A stretch of DNA of 64,000 nt from Fulvia fulva (GCF_020509005.1 NC_063014.1:4402001-4466000); one strand, 5' to 3'; counted from the first letter of the stretch, positions 10,736 to 22,870 are shown. The notes: generated by a model from the letters alone, not told the origin. Made by a program: numbers and translations.

Positions 10736-13700
10736 GCTTAGTATCATCTAGTATAACGTCAACTATAGTAAGGATATAGTCTAGAACCATTTCCTATACG
10801 AGGCGGACCCGCGCGTCTACTACGTCCTCATAATCTAGGAGCTATAGATTAACCCGTACTATAAGAGACTAACGACCTATAAGTCACTAGGCTATACGAT
10901 ATACCTACGAGGCGACGGTAGACCCCGTACGTGCTTCTATGTTAGTAAGGACATACTAGAATCCGACTAGGAGGTAGTATACTACGTAGACGAAGAAGGC
11001 GGGGGCGATATTACCTCCCTCTACGTAGGTAGTACCTAGATACACAACCTATATATATAACCGCTAGCCTCGAGGTCTAGCCGCGACCTAGGGGTCTATA
11101 GACACCTAGACAGTGCGCTTAAGAGACAAGGGTACTATATCGTAGTAGGAGACTTCAATATATACTACCCTTCCTAGGAAAGCCTTATATAGCCGTACCC
11201 TATAGCCGACGAAGTACTCGACTTGATAGCGAGTAACGCAATTGCCCTTAATACCCCGAAGGACCTAGGCACCTAGAAGAGAGGGGGACTCTAAGGCACG
11301 ATCGACCTCTCCTAGATCTTAGATAGCTACTACTATACGGTAACCTACTATAGGATCGAATATAAACTCGAGGCGTCGTTAGACTATATACTAGTCAGGA
11401 CCTCTATTACGACATAGATATAACGTATACTAGCGGGAACCCCTAAGCTAAACTAGGGAAAGGCCTACTAGGCTAACATCTAGGCGTACCTCGATAACTC
11501 TAAGAGGCTAGTCTAGATCGCGCAGTAGTAATACAACAGTAAAGACGAGATAGACGAAGCAGTCTAGGGGTTGATAGACGAAATAAGAAAAGCGACCTTA
11601 CTTCACGTTCCGCTTACCTAACTAACGATATAGTCTAAACTATACTAGACGCCGGAGTGCACTACGGTAGTAAGAGAAGCAAGGAGAGCCCGCCGGGTGT
11701 AGACGAGCAGCTATAGCGAGGAGGCCTAGAACGTATATAGGGAGGCATACTAACAGAAGAAAGCTATAATACGAAGGGAGAAAGTAGTCGGCTAGAGGGC
11801 TATAGTAGAAGAAATCGCCGGTAAGCTAGAGAGGATATAGAAGCTAGCGAAATGGGCCCGACAGGACCCTATACAGGGCCTCTCCTTCTCTATCCTAGCG
11901 CTACAATCGCCTAGTGGCCCGGTTAGCGACCCCGAGGCTAAGGCGCGTCTACTAGCTAGCAAGTTCTTCCCGCCTCTAGTCGAGGCTAATCTAAGCGACA
12001 TAAACAGCTCTACTCCCCTAGCCCCTAGTATCGCGGTCTAATAGGAGGTGTCCGAGGGAGAAGTTGCCGCTATACTAAGGAAGTTGCCGGCGAAGAAAGC
12101 CCCGGGGCCGGATAGGATCCTAAACGAGCTACTAAAGAAGTGTAGAGATCAACTAGCCCTAGTAGTTATAGCGATCTTTAACGCCTACCTATAGACCGGG
12201 TACCACCCGATAGCTTTTAAACAATCGACGACAGTGGTCCTACGCAAGCCGTAGAAGGAAGACTATACGTAGGTAAAGTCGTACCGCCTAATTGCGCTCC
12301 TTAACACTCTTAGGAAGGCGCTTAAGAAGCTAGTTATAACGAGACTCTCCGAGGCGGTAGAGGAACACTCCCTACTCCCGGACACCTAGATAGGTACGCG
12401 CCTATAGCGATCGACGCTATCCGCGATAGAACTTATTACCTCTTAGGTAAAGGCTATCTAGTATAAGAATAGGGACAAGGTGGCTTCCTTACTTAGCCTA
12501 GACATATCGGGAGCCTTCGACTACGTGTTATACCCGCGGCTACTCTACATCCTAAGGTCGAAAGGACTCCCTAAGTAGCTTGTCAACTTCGTACGGTCCT
12601 ACCTCTAAAACCGTAGTACGTCAATCCTAGTCGGCTAGTATAGAAGCCTATTTTAAGTAGTCTATACTAGAATCCCGTAAGGCTTAACGCTAGTACCTAT
12701 TCTGTTCCTCTTCTTTATAGCGACGCTACTCCTAGCCCTAGAATCCTAGAACACCGCTACGAGCGGCTTCGTAGACGACATAAACATCCTAGCGTAGTCT
12801 TCCTCGACTAAGGAGAACTGTAGGCTACTAGAAGAGAAGCACAAGATCTACGAGGACTAGGCTAGGAGGCACGGGGCTCGGTTTGCCCTAGAAAAGTACA
12901 ATCTGATACACTTTACGCGCCGGCCACGGTTCTACAATATATAAGCTTCTATCTAGATATAGGGGTATACGACTAACCCGGCAAATTAGCTTAGGATCCT
13001 CGGACTATAGGTAGACCCGGCGCTACGGTAGAGGAAGTACGTATAGGCAATATTACGGAAAGCTAAACAGAATATAGCATTATACTAGAGGCTCACTACG
13101 TCTATATAGGGGGCGGACTTCCGGTAGTTACGACTTCTATATACGGCTATTATACGGCCAGTCCTTACCTATAGTAGCTAAGTGTAGTCCTTAGGCGAGA
13201 GGGCCTACCTATCGAAGGGACTCGTCGCGCCGCTAGCGAAGATCTAAAACTAATGCCTAAGGAAGGTCACCGGGGTATATAAGTCGATACTAACGAGGAT
13301 ACTTAAGTACGAGACCGCTATACCGCCGATCGACCTATATATCTAGGGACTACGGACCTCCTACTTAGGCAAGTCGGCACAGTACCTAGTATAGAAGGTC
13401 ATCGCTAGTACAGTCGTAAGGGCCCGCGAATTAGTACTAGCGTATAGGGGTATTCGACCCGGAAACGAGCCGAACTACCGGGTAAGGGACGAATAGCTAG
13501 TAATATAATAGGAAGGTAAGAAATCGTTTATAGAGTAACTATAGAAAGAGAGGTAGAACAACTAGGTTGTAGGGTATAGTAGACGCCCTTAGCTAGCGGG
13601 ACAACCTAAGGAATAGTTAGCTACAAAATCCGCGGTCAAGCACCCCCTAAAGCTTATCTACTACCGCCTTACGAGGGTATAGAGTAGTATAGCAACCTAA

Positions 13701-14045
13701 CTACGAAGCGAACACATCGGCCTCTAGGGGTACCTATTATAGAGGAAGGTTCTAGGATACACGAATACTAGCTACCCCTACGGCTATCGCTCCTAGAACG
13801 TACGGCACGCACTCCTCGTCTATCCGAGGTGGTCGCTAGGAAGGGGGGAGTAGATAGTAAAGGCGAGGAACCGGACGATTAGGGCACTTCTTAACAACGC
13901 TAAGGACCTACGGCGTATTACGAACTAGATACTAGAGAAGGGCTGGCTAGAATAGTACCGCCTAGTAGGAACAGTATAGGAAGAGAGGACACGACGTAGC
14001 GCGACGAGACCGGCTAGGAGCGGGGGCTAACGGGGTAGTGACATA
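10736..14045 (+). pseudogene. LINE-A ORF2: endonuclease, reverse transcriptase, CCHC (broken)
   Basis: Endonuclease at about 10736-11450: SII-YNVN start, IIQELQ around the catalytic glutamate, GDFN at 11148-11159, GTIDLS, and EASLDYI where the family has S-D-H-x-P-I. Reverse transcriptase at about 12040-13030: KKAPGPDRI, SYRLIALLN, SLDISGAFD, and the active-site FVDDIN at 12768-12785 with both aspartates intact because the codons are GAC GAC. A histidine/cysteine-poor remnant of the C-terminal knuckle (SYPYGYRSQNVRHALLVYP) lies near 13765-13825. This would nick the target, prime on it and copy the RNA. It is inactive because of dozens of TAG and TAA stops. Confidence 0.88.
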
Positions 14046-14094
14046 GACTACGTACGTTCAGAGGGAAAGCTAAACTAGATAAGGAGTAGTCGGG

Positions 14095-14204
14095 GGCGGG
14101 AAGGGTTTTCACCTATTCGGGTTTCCCTTTATATATAACAATAGATATATACCTATATAGGCCGGATAGGGTCCTAGAACAGGGGAATAACAAATCTATC
14201 TATC
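14095..14204 (+). repeat. LINE-A 3' UTR end and (ATCT)n tail
   Basis: Contains gggttttcacctattcgggt and cctatatagg, then aacaggggaataac and aatctatctatct. Nearly identical to the end of the truncated copy at 48187-48309 and similar to LINE-B at 3535-3652. Confidence 0.85.
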
Positions 14205-14218
14205 TATAAATTCTATTA
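14205..14218. repeat. Target-site duplication of full-length LINE-A, right copy
   Basis: tataaattctatta, matching 9299-9312. The first three bases could also belong to the ATCT tail. Confidence 0.88.
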
Positions 14219-14900
14219 CTTCTAGGTTTAGCGGAGTTTCCGTCTCTTTAGTAACATCTTCTACGGTTACGCGTATAGAGTCGATCTTAAGGAATCGCTT
14301 AGGCGGTAGTAACGTCTAGTACTAATACTAATTACGCGGATCGTCTACCCCCTACGTAAGGTCCTAGCTACGTCTCGTTAGACTATCTAGCTTTATGCCT
14401 TAAATACCGGGCCTATAGACGATACGGAAGTTGAACTAAGAGAGGAACTTAGCCTACCTCGCCTAACGTCGATTAAGCTACTTCGTCGTTATAAAGTACT
14501 CTAGGTTCTTATAATCTATATATACTTTGACCGGTTCGAGAGTATTATTATCTACTTCGTAGGCTAATTTAGGCCTCTACTCTTTAAACGCCTTAATAAT
14601 AGCTAATAGCTCCTTATCGTAGATCTTATAGTTATACTCTTATAGACTTAACTTCTTAGAGTAAAACACTACCGGGTATAGGACGCCTTCTTCGTTATAT
14701 TAGGAGAGGACGCCGGTATTAACGAAATCCGAAGAGTCCGTCTTAACGACTATCTACCTCCCCGGTACGTAATGTACTAATATGCCCGCTTTACTAAATG
14801 CTACCTTTAATACGTCAAACGCCTTCTAGTACTCTAGTATCTAATCGATTCTTCTGTTCTTATAGTTACTAGGGCTATCGGACTTAGTCAAGTTAGTTAG
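14219..14900 (-). pseudogene. G2 RNase H and RT connection, left of G4
   Basis: Minus strand. Contains the RNase H core with KTDSSDF near 14735 and [12 protein letters not shown] near 14600-14640, the DYKNLEYFITTKQLNRR block near 14500, and the typical end FNFRIVYRPGIQGIKLDSLTR near 14370-14430. It is continuous in sense with the reverse transcriptase on the other side of G4 (21202 onward). Confidence 0.85.
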
Positions 14901-14905
14901 CGGCG

Positions 14906-15425
14906 TGTTAGGGCGAGAGCCTAGCCTATAAGATATAAGGGTAAAAGCGAGAATATAGGTACGAAGTGTAGATACAAAAGGGTATAGTATAATTGCTACA
15001 TAAAACAAAAGACGAAGAAAGCAAGAGAGGCCTAGGGAAGGCTAGATATTTATACGCGACCCTCGCGAGTACGTGTCCCCGCATTAATAGGGCTAACCCG
15101 TACGAAGCCGCGCTTAGTAGCTTTGCTCAAAACCTTATTCCAACCTGCCCTACGTTCCGAGTCTTCCACGTGCTTCTTCTAGGGTCTAGCGTAGTCGCGG
15201 GTGCTCGCGGGAGTGCCGTAAGTCACATAGTCACGAGCCGAAGTGAATCTATTAAGGTTTAGTAGAGGGGTGAATTTGGAGGGCTAGGTCCCGTAGTAAA
15301 TGTTACGGGGTATATAATTCTTAGCGCTTATATACCAAGCTAGACTGTTACTTCTTAACGACTTCTAAGCACTCTAAGGCTCTTCTGTCCCTACCTTCTA
15401 TATACTCTATAGGGAGACTATAATA
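14906..15425 (-). repeat. G4 3' LTR (long 520-bp form)
   Basis: Plus-strand reading starts tgttaggg and ends ggagactataata, the mutated complement of the G5 LTR start tgtcatggtctcc. Positions 15177-15253 are a 77-bp block absent from the three G5 LTRs. A minus-strand TATA box lies at about 15046-15055 (atatttatac on the plus strand). An open frame across this LTR (14993-15262 plus, and its antisense counterparts in G5) is not considered a gene. Confidence 0.93.
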
Positions 15426-15426
15426 G

Positions 15427-18400
15427 TAGCCCCCCCGAACAAAGCTAAGTTCCTACGAAGCCGTAGTAGTTCTATATATCGAGGATGTTTAGCTTTAGTA
15501 CTAGGCCTAGGCCTAATGTTATAGTCGATATACTATTAGTAAGCCCCGTCGAAAAGCTTAGATTCGAAGAGCCTACCGATATTAACTTCTAGGCCGTCTA
15601 CGCGGGCGTAGTATTCTTCGATTGCTTGACGATTAAAGATGATATATTAGATAGGTTCCTATAAGGTATCCTACTTAGGGCAACCTTACTATTCGACTTT
15701 ATACTTAATCGGCGGTAGTCCTTTAACGTCGTTAGGCTCTACGCGGATTCCCCGGATCTTACGGACGGCATAGTCGTTAGAAGGTAGGTTAATAGGCTCG
15801 TCGACTTCTACTTCATCGGGAGGACCTAGTATGTCTTAGTTTTGGTTCGGGAATAGGTCCTTAGCCGACGGCCGAAGGCGTACGGGATAGAAGACGTCGT
15901 AGATCTTTATATTCGTAGGAAGAGCTAGACGGTAGGCGTGTGAACTAATACGCTTGGTGATCTCAAAAGGACCTAGGTTCTTCTAGTTCAGCTTCTTAGA
16001 GGGGCGGTCTGTCTTAATGTTCTTAGAGTTAAGGTAGACTATATCGCCTACTTAGTAGTCGGGAGCTAGCTAGCGACGACGATTGGCTTGATCCTCGTAG
16101 ATTGCTTATACGTACACTATCTCGTCGTGAACTTCTTTATAGATCTATAAGAGTATAGTAGCGAACTCGTCTACTACTTACTCGTTTACGTCTTCGGTAG
16201 GCGGGAGAGGTTCTTCTAGTTCTATACCTATACGAGGGTAGTAACCTCTCGTAGTATAGAAGGGAGAGTAGCTAGTAGTCTCCGAGTCCTAGTTACGAGT
16301 AGCGAACTCCACCGTAGGGATATGCTAAGGCCAATCCTTCTAGTAGTAGTCGACGAAGCAACGAAGGACCTACTCGAGGATAGCGTTCGTAATTTCGGTC
16401 TGGCCGTCGGTCTGTGGCTAAAAACTGGTCGAGAGGTTATACTTGATGCCTAGGATAGCACACAGACGCTTCTAGAAGTGCGAGATGAACTGGGTGCCTC
16501 TGTCAGAGGTGATGCTATCCGGGAGGCCTTGAAAGCGCTAGACGAATTCGTAGAACAAGCGAGCAGTCTCCTTTACGGTCATGCTCTAGCACGGGATCAT
16601 GTACCGGTCCTTAGAGTGACGGTCCACGATCACTAGAAGGGCCTTTACTTTCACGCCGCTAAAGGTCTTGCCGTAAGGAAGATCGGTAATAAAGTCTATA
16701 GTGATGTGCTTCTACGGACGATCAGGAGCCGGGAGAGGGTATAAGAGACCGTAGGGACGGTAGCGGTTAGCTTTAGCTCTTCGGTAAGTAGCGTAGTTTA
16801 GTACGTAGCGGCGGACGTCCTTCTAGGAATACGGCCACTAGTAATACCTAGCGAGGAGCTTATAGGTCTTAGCTACGCCTAGGTGACCCCTAGAGGCGGA
16901 GTCGTAGATAATTTGAAGAATCTTAGCTCGGATATTAGAGCCTTCGGGCTACGGTACGTAAAGCTTCTTACGGAAGTAGACGACACCTTCCTAGAGCTCG
17001 TACTCGGATAGCGAGAAGCCCGGGAATGTCCTCGCGCCAGATTCAAGGGCCTGAACTAACTCTTAGGCGTCTATATCGGCATCGTACGCTATTCGTACTC
17101 GTGCTATAATGCCTTCGGGCTGCTCCTTATTATCAAACCCCTTAAAGTCTAATTCGGATAAGCCGTCGGTCGTTACTAAGCCCTCTTTATCGTCGTTTAA
17201 GTCCTTAGCGTCCGAGGCGTATTCTTTAGGCTCGGATTTATCGTCACTCTCGTTAAGGTAGGTAGGAGCGAGCACGAGAGTAGTAAAGGAAGCGGCGAGC
17301 GTAGGCTAGCTATTCGATAGGTACTCTCGAAGCTCGGAAGAGAGGTTATGCTCTTTGATAACTTGTTGCCCTACGATTTGCCGGCCCCCTCTTCGATCAA
17401 CTAGAGAGTTACTAGGGCGGCGGGTAAGGGCGTCGGCTATCGAGTTGGCCTTACCGGGCGTATACGAGATCACGAAGTTGAACCGGGAGAGGAACTCGCT
17501 CTAGCGGGCCTAGCGACGATTAAGTAGCTTGCTCTTTATAAAGTAGACGAGGTTCTTATAGTCGGAGCTTACTTAGACGGGTATAGTAGAGCCTTCGAGC
17601 TCGGGGCGCTACTCTTCGAAAGCTTTAACGATAGCGAGAAGCTCCTTATCGTAGATCTCGTAGTTATACTCCGTAGCGGTCATCTTCTTAGAGAGGAAGG
17701 CGATAGGTAACTAGGGAGATTTAGGCGAGCGGCGTTATAGTAGGACACCGCCTACTACGCCGTCGGATACGTCGGTCTCTATACGGGTCTCTAGTTCGAA
17801 ATCGAAGTGCCGTAGAAGCGGGTTCTTAACAAACTTCGCTTTAAGCAAGTCAAAAGCCTCCTAGTATTCGTCGGTCTAGGCGAACTTCTTACCCTTACGC
17901 GTAAGCTTCGTCAAAGGGCGTACTACGCCCGAAAATACGTAGATAAAGCGGCGGTAGAAGTTAGTAAAGCCTAGGAAACCCTAGACCTCTTTGACGTTCG
18001 TAGGAGCATCCTATTCGACGATAGCGTCGATCTTCTCTTAGTCCATCTTAATGCCGTCTACGGTAATGATCAAACTAAGGAACTTGACTTCGGTCTTCTT
18101 AAACTCGTACTTATCGATATCGAGCTATAAGCCGGCGTCTACGAGCTTCTAAAGGACCTTATAGACGTGCTCGCGGTACTCCTCCTTAGTCTCGCTATAG
18201 ACTAGGATGTCGTCGATGTAGGCAGTATAGAACTAATCGAGGAACTCCTAAAGAATGTCGTTAATAAAGTTCTAGAAGGTACTAGGCCCGTTATAAACGC
18301 CGAAGGGTATAACGAGCGACTCGAATAGCCCGTAGCGAGTACGGAAGGCTATAAGATACTCGTATCCTTCTACTATTCGTAACTTGTTAAACGTAGCGAT

Positions 18401-19426
18401 AACATCGAGCTTAGTGAAGTACTTAGCCTTAGAGAGGCGCTCGAGCGTCTCCTAAATTAACGGTATTAGGTAGCGGTTCTTCTTTATAATAGCGTTTAAG
18501 CCTCGGTAGTCTACGTAGAAGCGTAGACTACCGCCGGGCTTCTTAACGAATATAACGGGACTACTAGCGCTAGAACGGCTCGCTCGAATAAACCCCTTCT
18601 TTAGGTTCTCTTCGAGGTATCTCTTAAGGACGATAAGCTCTTCTCGGGACATAGAATATAACGGTCCGAACGGTGTCTCTACACCTTCTTCTAGCTTAAT
18701 CTTGTGGTCGTAAGGGCGATAAGGAGGCAGCTCGTCTACGGCTTTAGTATCGAATACGTAGAGGATGTGGTGTGCCTAAGGAGGGACCTTCGTAGTAGGG
18801 TCGGTAGGTGTACGCTTCTTATCGAGCTTCTCGAGGGCGATGTCGATATTGCGGAGAGAGGCGGCGAAGACTTAAGCTTTAGGCTACTTAGTAGTAGTAG
18901 TGAAGGCAGCGGCGTTCACCTAGAAGATCTTGGTATACTAAGGACCGCGCTAAGGCGGCGGAGAAGGCGGAGGTGCCGGAGGAACTTCTAGAGGGAAGCT
19001 AATAGTAAGGGAAGTCTAGTCGATAATAGGTCGGTATCGTCTAAACTAGGGGAGGCCGAGGATAAACTTCTAATACGGTAGGGACGTAAGGAAGCTAGTA
19101 ATCGACATACGCTTACCTCCGAGGGTGATTAACGTATATATAACATAAGTAATCTTACTAGTAGTAGTCTCCGTGCCGTTAAAGAGTTTAAGGGTGCGAG
19201 GGTACTTCAGTTCCTAGGGTTCGAGGTTAAGAGAGGTCGCGAGTTTATAGTCTATAAAAGACTCGCCTAGTACGCTAGTGTCTATAAGAGTGAGATTGGA
19301 AGAAGAGAGTTTCTTTAAGCCGATATTTACATTCGTAACGAACGGTTTATAAGCGTGGTCCTTACCCGTCTCGTCGTATAGGTCTAGCTATACTATATTG
19401 ATCCTTAACTTCTTTCCTCTCTTCAC
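15427..19426 (-). pseudogene. G4 pol polyprotein (protease, RT, RNase H, integrase, chromodomain)
   Basis: Minus strand, the direct counterpart of 33207-37206. The RT active-site codons for YIDD map to 18209-18220 and read intact. The RT start block [17 protein letters not shown] is at 18600-18652. The acidic linker between RNase H and integrase is at 17063-17275, where several Asp and Glu codons have become Asn and Lys compared with G5. The integrase core lies at about 16381-16700 and differs little from G5. The chromodomain lies near 15640-15770. Numerous stops. The polypurine tract (seven C on the plus strand) is at 15430-15436. Confidence 0.88.
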
Positions 19427-20643
19427 TTTCGGTAAACGTTGTTCTTAGTCTTCATCGCGTCGATAAGGAAGACCTAGGCTTTTTCCTACTTAGCGGGAGT
19501 AGTAGGAGTAGGCTCGATAGCGCCGATAGCGCCGCGAACCGGGTTACGGGCGTTACGGGTAGCGAGCTACGGACAGTTAGCTACGATATAGCCTAGACCG
19601 CCGTAGTAGGTACAGAGTCCGGCCTAGCGACGGCGAAGCTTCTCTTCGGGAGTGAGCTTACCGTTGACGAGGCCCTAGACTCGAGGGACGGCGGCACTAG
19701 CGCTAAGATCTATAGCGTCACCTATAGAGACGGGAGGGAGAGCCGTAGGAGCGGCGGCGCCTAGTAGAGCAGCGAAGTGGCTTCCGGGACCACGAGGCTA
19801 ACGACCTTAAGAACGGGAAGCGAGGAGAGAGGCGGTGTGTTTCATGTTAGAGTCGAGGCGCTAGTAGGTCTCGACGAGCTCACGGAAGCTTATAGTACCG
19901 ACGTCCTTGTCCTCGAGGGCTCGAAGAAGCTCTACTAACAAACTACGGCGGAGAGTGCTCTTCTTAGTCTCTTCGTTATAGCCGGTAAACCCGATGTCGC
20001 GGTTAAAGGCCGCGAGGTACTCGGCGAAGCTCTTGTTCTTCTAGAGGAGGTTATAGATGGCGTTCTAGGCGGTAGCTCTACGGTCTAGATCACTAAAGGC
20101 AGCACGGAGGTCCTATATTAAGGTGAGGACGTCCGGGTAGCCGATAGTCTACGTAGCGTTATCGATATAGTGTTATACCTAAGCCGCGGCGTCTCCCCGA
20201 AGGAGGGAGAAGACGTACGTAACTTTATCCTTCTCTTACGGAAAGTGGTCGGTATTAGCTAACAGCTTAATAGTAAGCTGTGTCTTAAATGCCTTAAACT
20301 TGCTCTTATTACCGTCGAACTCGTCTAGGTCGTTAACCTTCTTAGAGAAGTACTAGCGGCGGTTGTCGTCGGCGTACGGGGCGAGGTTCTAGAAGGTGTT
20401 TATAATACCTTAAAGGTATATTACTTAGTCATTTGCTTGCTCGACCTGCTAGGCGGTCTCGCGGAAAGAGGAGACGGTACGGTTAATAAGAGCGTAGGCG
20501 GTGTCGGGGTTAGCGTTTGCCTAGGTACCGAAGGTAGCGGCGTTCGAGAAGGGGATGTTAGTCTACTTACTAAAGTGGAATAGAGTGTCTTAGTTGTCGA
20601 GGTTAACACCTCTATCGGTAGCGTGGTCACCTATAAGGATGAC
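19423..20643 (-). pseudogene. G4 gag
   Basis: Minus strand, counterpart of 31990-33210. It has a retrotransposon gag capsid region and a single CCHC knuckle at about 19573-19614, where the first two cysteines and the histidine are tyrosine. It ends in TGA at 19423-19425, overlapping the start of the pol frame, which is shifted by -1. Stops at many former glutamine codons. Confidence 0.8.
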
Positions 20644-20676
20644 TCGAGTAGTTGACGGTTTATTGGTCTTTTGTAA

Positions 20677-21196
20677 TGTTAGGGCGAGAGCCTAGCCTAT
20701 AAGATATAAGGGTAAAAGCGAGAATATAGGTACGAAGTGTAGATGTAAAAGGGTATAGTATAATTACTATACAAAACAAAAGACGAAGAAAGCAAGAGAG
20801 GCCTAGGGAAGGCCAGATATTTATACGCGACCCTCGCGAGTGCGTGTCCCCGCATTAATAGGGCTAACCCGTACGAAGCCGCGCTTAGTAGCTTTGCTTA
20901 AAACCTTATTCTAACCTACCCTACGTTCCGAGTCTTCTACGTGCTTCTTCTAGGGTCTAGCGTAGTCGCGGGTACTCGCGGGAGTGCCGTGAGTCATATA
21001 GTCACGAGCCGAAGTGAATCTATTAAGGTTTAGTAGAGGGGTAAATTTGGAGGGCTAGGTCCCGTAGTAAATGTTACGGGGCATATAATTCTTAGCGCTT
21101 ACACACTAAGCTAGACTGTCACTTCTTGACGACTTCTAAGTACTCTAAGGCTCTTCTGTCCCTACCTTCTATACACTCTGTAGGGAGACTATGACA
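20677..21196 (-). repeat. G4 5' LTR (long 520-bp form)
   Basis: Same length and layout as 14906-15425, starting tgttaggg and ending ctatgaca on the plus strand. The 77-bp extra block is at 20948-21024 and the minus-strand TATA box near 20817-20826. It is followed directly by TSD cggcg. Confidence 0.93.
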
Positions 21197-21201
21197 CGGC
21201 G

Positions 21202-22080
21202 ATATAAGTCGCGAGAACGCTTCGATAAACCGTCTATAGAAGTTAGCGAAGCCTAGGAACGCTTATATATCCTTTAGGTTAGTTAGAGCCTGCTAGCTTT
21301 AGATACATTCTAGCTTATCGGGGTCTATTTCAATGCCTTCTAGCGTAATAATTAGGCCTAGGTATTTAACTCTCTACTAATAGAATTAGTATTTATTAAT
21401 ATCTACGGTCAACCCGGTATCGCGTAGTTTTATTAAAACCTTCGTTACGTACTCGATATACTCTTCGAGTATATTGCTAAAAATTAGTATATTATCTAGG
21501 TATACCGATACGAAGTCGTTAAGGTGTTCCTATAGCATACTGTTAATGTATAACTAAAACGATACCGGGCCGTTATATAGACCAAACGGTAAGACTAGAC
21601 ATTCGTATACTCCGTACCGCGTAGCGAACGCTATTAGCCATTTATACCCCTTGGTAATACGAAGCTTATTAAAGGCTACGACGATGTCTAGCTTCGTAAA
21701 GTACTTCTTGCTATATATCCTATTAACGGTTTCCTAGATTAAAGGTATAGGGTACCTATTCTTAATAGTTATTACATTTAGCCCTCGATAGTTAATACAT
21801 ACTCGGGGTCCTCCTCCTAGCTTATATACTACTAGAATAGGAGCTAGGGACTAGCTTATCTTCTGACTAGCCTTATAGACTTTCCCTTCGCTCTCCTACT
21901 TAGTAACCTATTTCTTAACTACTTTATTCTCTTACGGTATAAGCCTATAGGGTTTGCGGTAAGGAGGCTCTTATAGGCCGTCGGGCTTAATATAGAATTT
22001 ATAGTCAATACCTAGCCTATAAGGCGGGAGCCCTTTATAGTCTTTAGCTAAGAACGCGTCCGTAATATAATAGTACTCGG
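21202..22080 (-). pseudogene. G2 reverse transcriptase, right of G4
   Basis: Minus strand. PYRLIPQENKVVKKQ near 21930, [13 protein letters not shown] near 21820, [15 protein letters not shown] near 21760, TKLDIVVAFNKLRI near 21680, VLPFGLYNGPVSF near 21590, the active-site YLDNILIF near 21495-21515 with Asp to Asn, and [19 protein letters not shown] near 21210-21260. The sense continues in 14219-14900 beyond G4. Confidence 0.9.
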
Positions 22081-22870
22081 GCGGAAGCTTCTCCTTCGGG
22101 TTATAGTTGAATTGCTTATTTAGGAACTAATTAAGGTCGTTAGCTAACATTACGCTTAGCTTCAACTCGCCGTTACTATCCGTTTCGCTAGACTCGCTAC
22201 TAGTAGGTAGAATATAGAAGCACTCGGCCCTAGGCCGGTACGTAGATATCTCCTAAGCGTAACGACTAACGCCTTAATAGTCTACTTTCTTATCGTCGTC
22301 TATATATAAGGACGAGACGTTTAACTCCGCCCCTCCTACTATAAATCCCGGCGACTCCCCGGTAAAGGGCTCTAGTCCGTATTTCGTACGTTACCGGTAT
22401 TAGTAGTTTAGGACCTAAACTGTTGTCGAAGTCTTCCTATAAAGATAGTAACTAAAGTAGTAGTCTAATCGAAGGGCCACTTCGCCGGTTTCCTAGAAGA
22501 TATTAGGGTTGTACTAGCTTAACTAAGGTAGGCCGAGGACGATCTCGTATTTGAGGTCGGTCACGTAGTATATCATTTGCTCGTAATAATAACCGCCGAT
22601 AATAACGTCGACTAGGGCTACGTGTGTAATACGCCTAGTACTCGCCTTCCTATCGCCTAGTATTAAGTTCTTACTCTAAACTAGGGGTATTAGAGGGATA
22701 TTATATTTACGTATATATTTCTAATCGAGAAAGAGAGAGGTTGAAGTAGAATCTAGTAGGCCTCGTACCTTTCTATTTTGTATTATTATAGGCAGTACTA
22801 TATAAGGGTATATATCCGGTAACTATAGTTCTAATATATAGGCCGATATCTTAAGTTCTCCGCTATAGTC
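22080..22870 (-). pseudogene. G2 aspartic protease and protease-RT linker
   Basis: Minus strand. LLDSTSTSLFLDQ near 22720-22760 corresponds to the D-S-G-A-x-x-x-F-I active-site loop of retropepsins, with glycine and alanine altered. LKYEIVLGLPQLSQYNP near 22500-22560 corresponds to the I-L-G-x-P-W-L block. The linker down to 22080 has no named domain. The role would have been polyprotein cleavage. Confidence 0.75.

Larger units (their letters stand above)
9313..14204 (+). mobile_element. LINE-A, full-length Tad-like LINE
   Basis: About 4.9 kb, plus strand, flanked by the 14-bp direct repeat tataaattctatta. Order: short 5' leader, ORF1 with zinc knuckles, ORF2 with endonuclease, reverse transcriptase and C-terminal zinc knuckle, 3' UTR, ATCT tail. 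The 5' end is shared with LINE-A copy 1 (2024), so it is the true element start and not a truncation. The first conserved bases are aaagcagg at 9315. The two preceding bases are either untemplated or belong to the junction. Confidence 0.94.
14906..21196 (-). mobile_element. G4, Ty3/gypsy chromovirus, same family as the G5 dimer
   Basis: Minus-strand element with 520-bp LTRs (20677-21196 as 5' LTR, 14906-15425 as 3' LTR) and TSD cggcg (14901-14905 and 21197-21201). Its internal region 15426-20676 is 5251 bp, exactly the internal length of each G5 unit, and point positions map linearly (G4 position = 52633 minus unit-1 position). The copies therefore differ by substitution only, apart from a 77-bp LTR length difference. 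It carries more transitions than G5, unevenly spread. It is inserted in G2 just after the reverse transcriptase. Confidence 0.95.

Noticed and set aside
11792..12001. 69-codon minus-strand frame
   Set aside because: Antisense to LINE-A ORF2 between endonuclease and RT.
15177..15253. The 77-bp LTR block as a small inserted transposon
   Set aside because: I found no terminal inverted repeat and no clear target duplication at its edges, so deletion in the short form is equally possible.
14993..15262. Open frame of 89 codons (and antisense counterparts at 31666-31869, 37360-37563, 43054-43257)
   Set aside because: It lies wholly inside LTRs of the G4/G5 family, has no codon constraint and is repeated with every LTR.
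18704..18991. Arg-rich open frame (also 33642-33863 and 39336-39623)
   Set aside because: Antisense of the proline-rich linker and RT start of the G4/G5 pol. The arginine run is the complement of proline codons.
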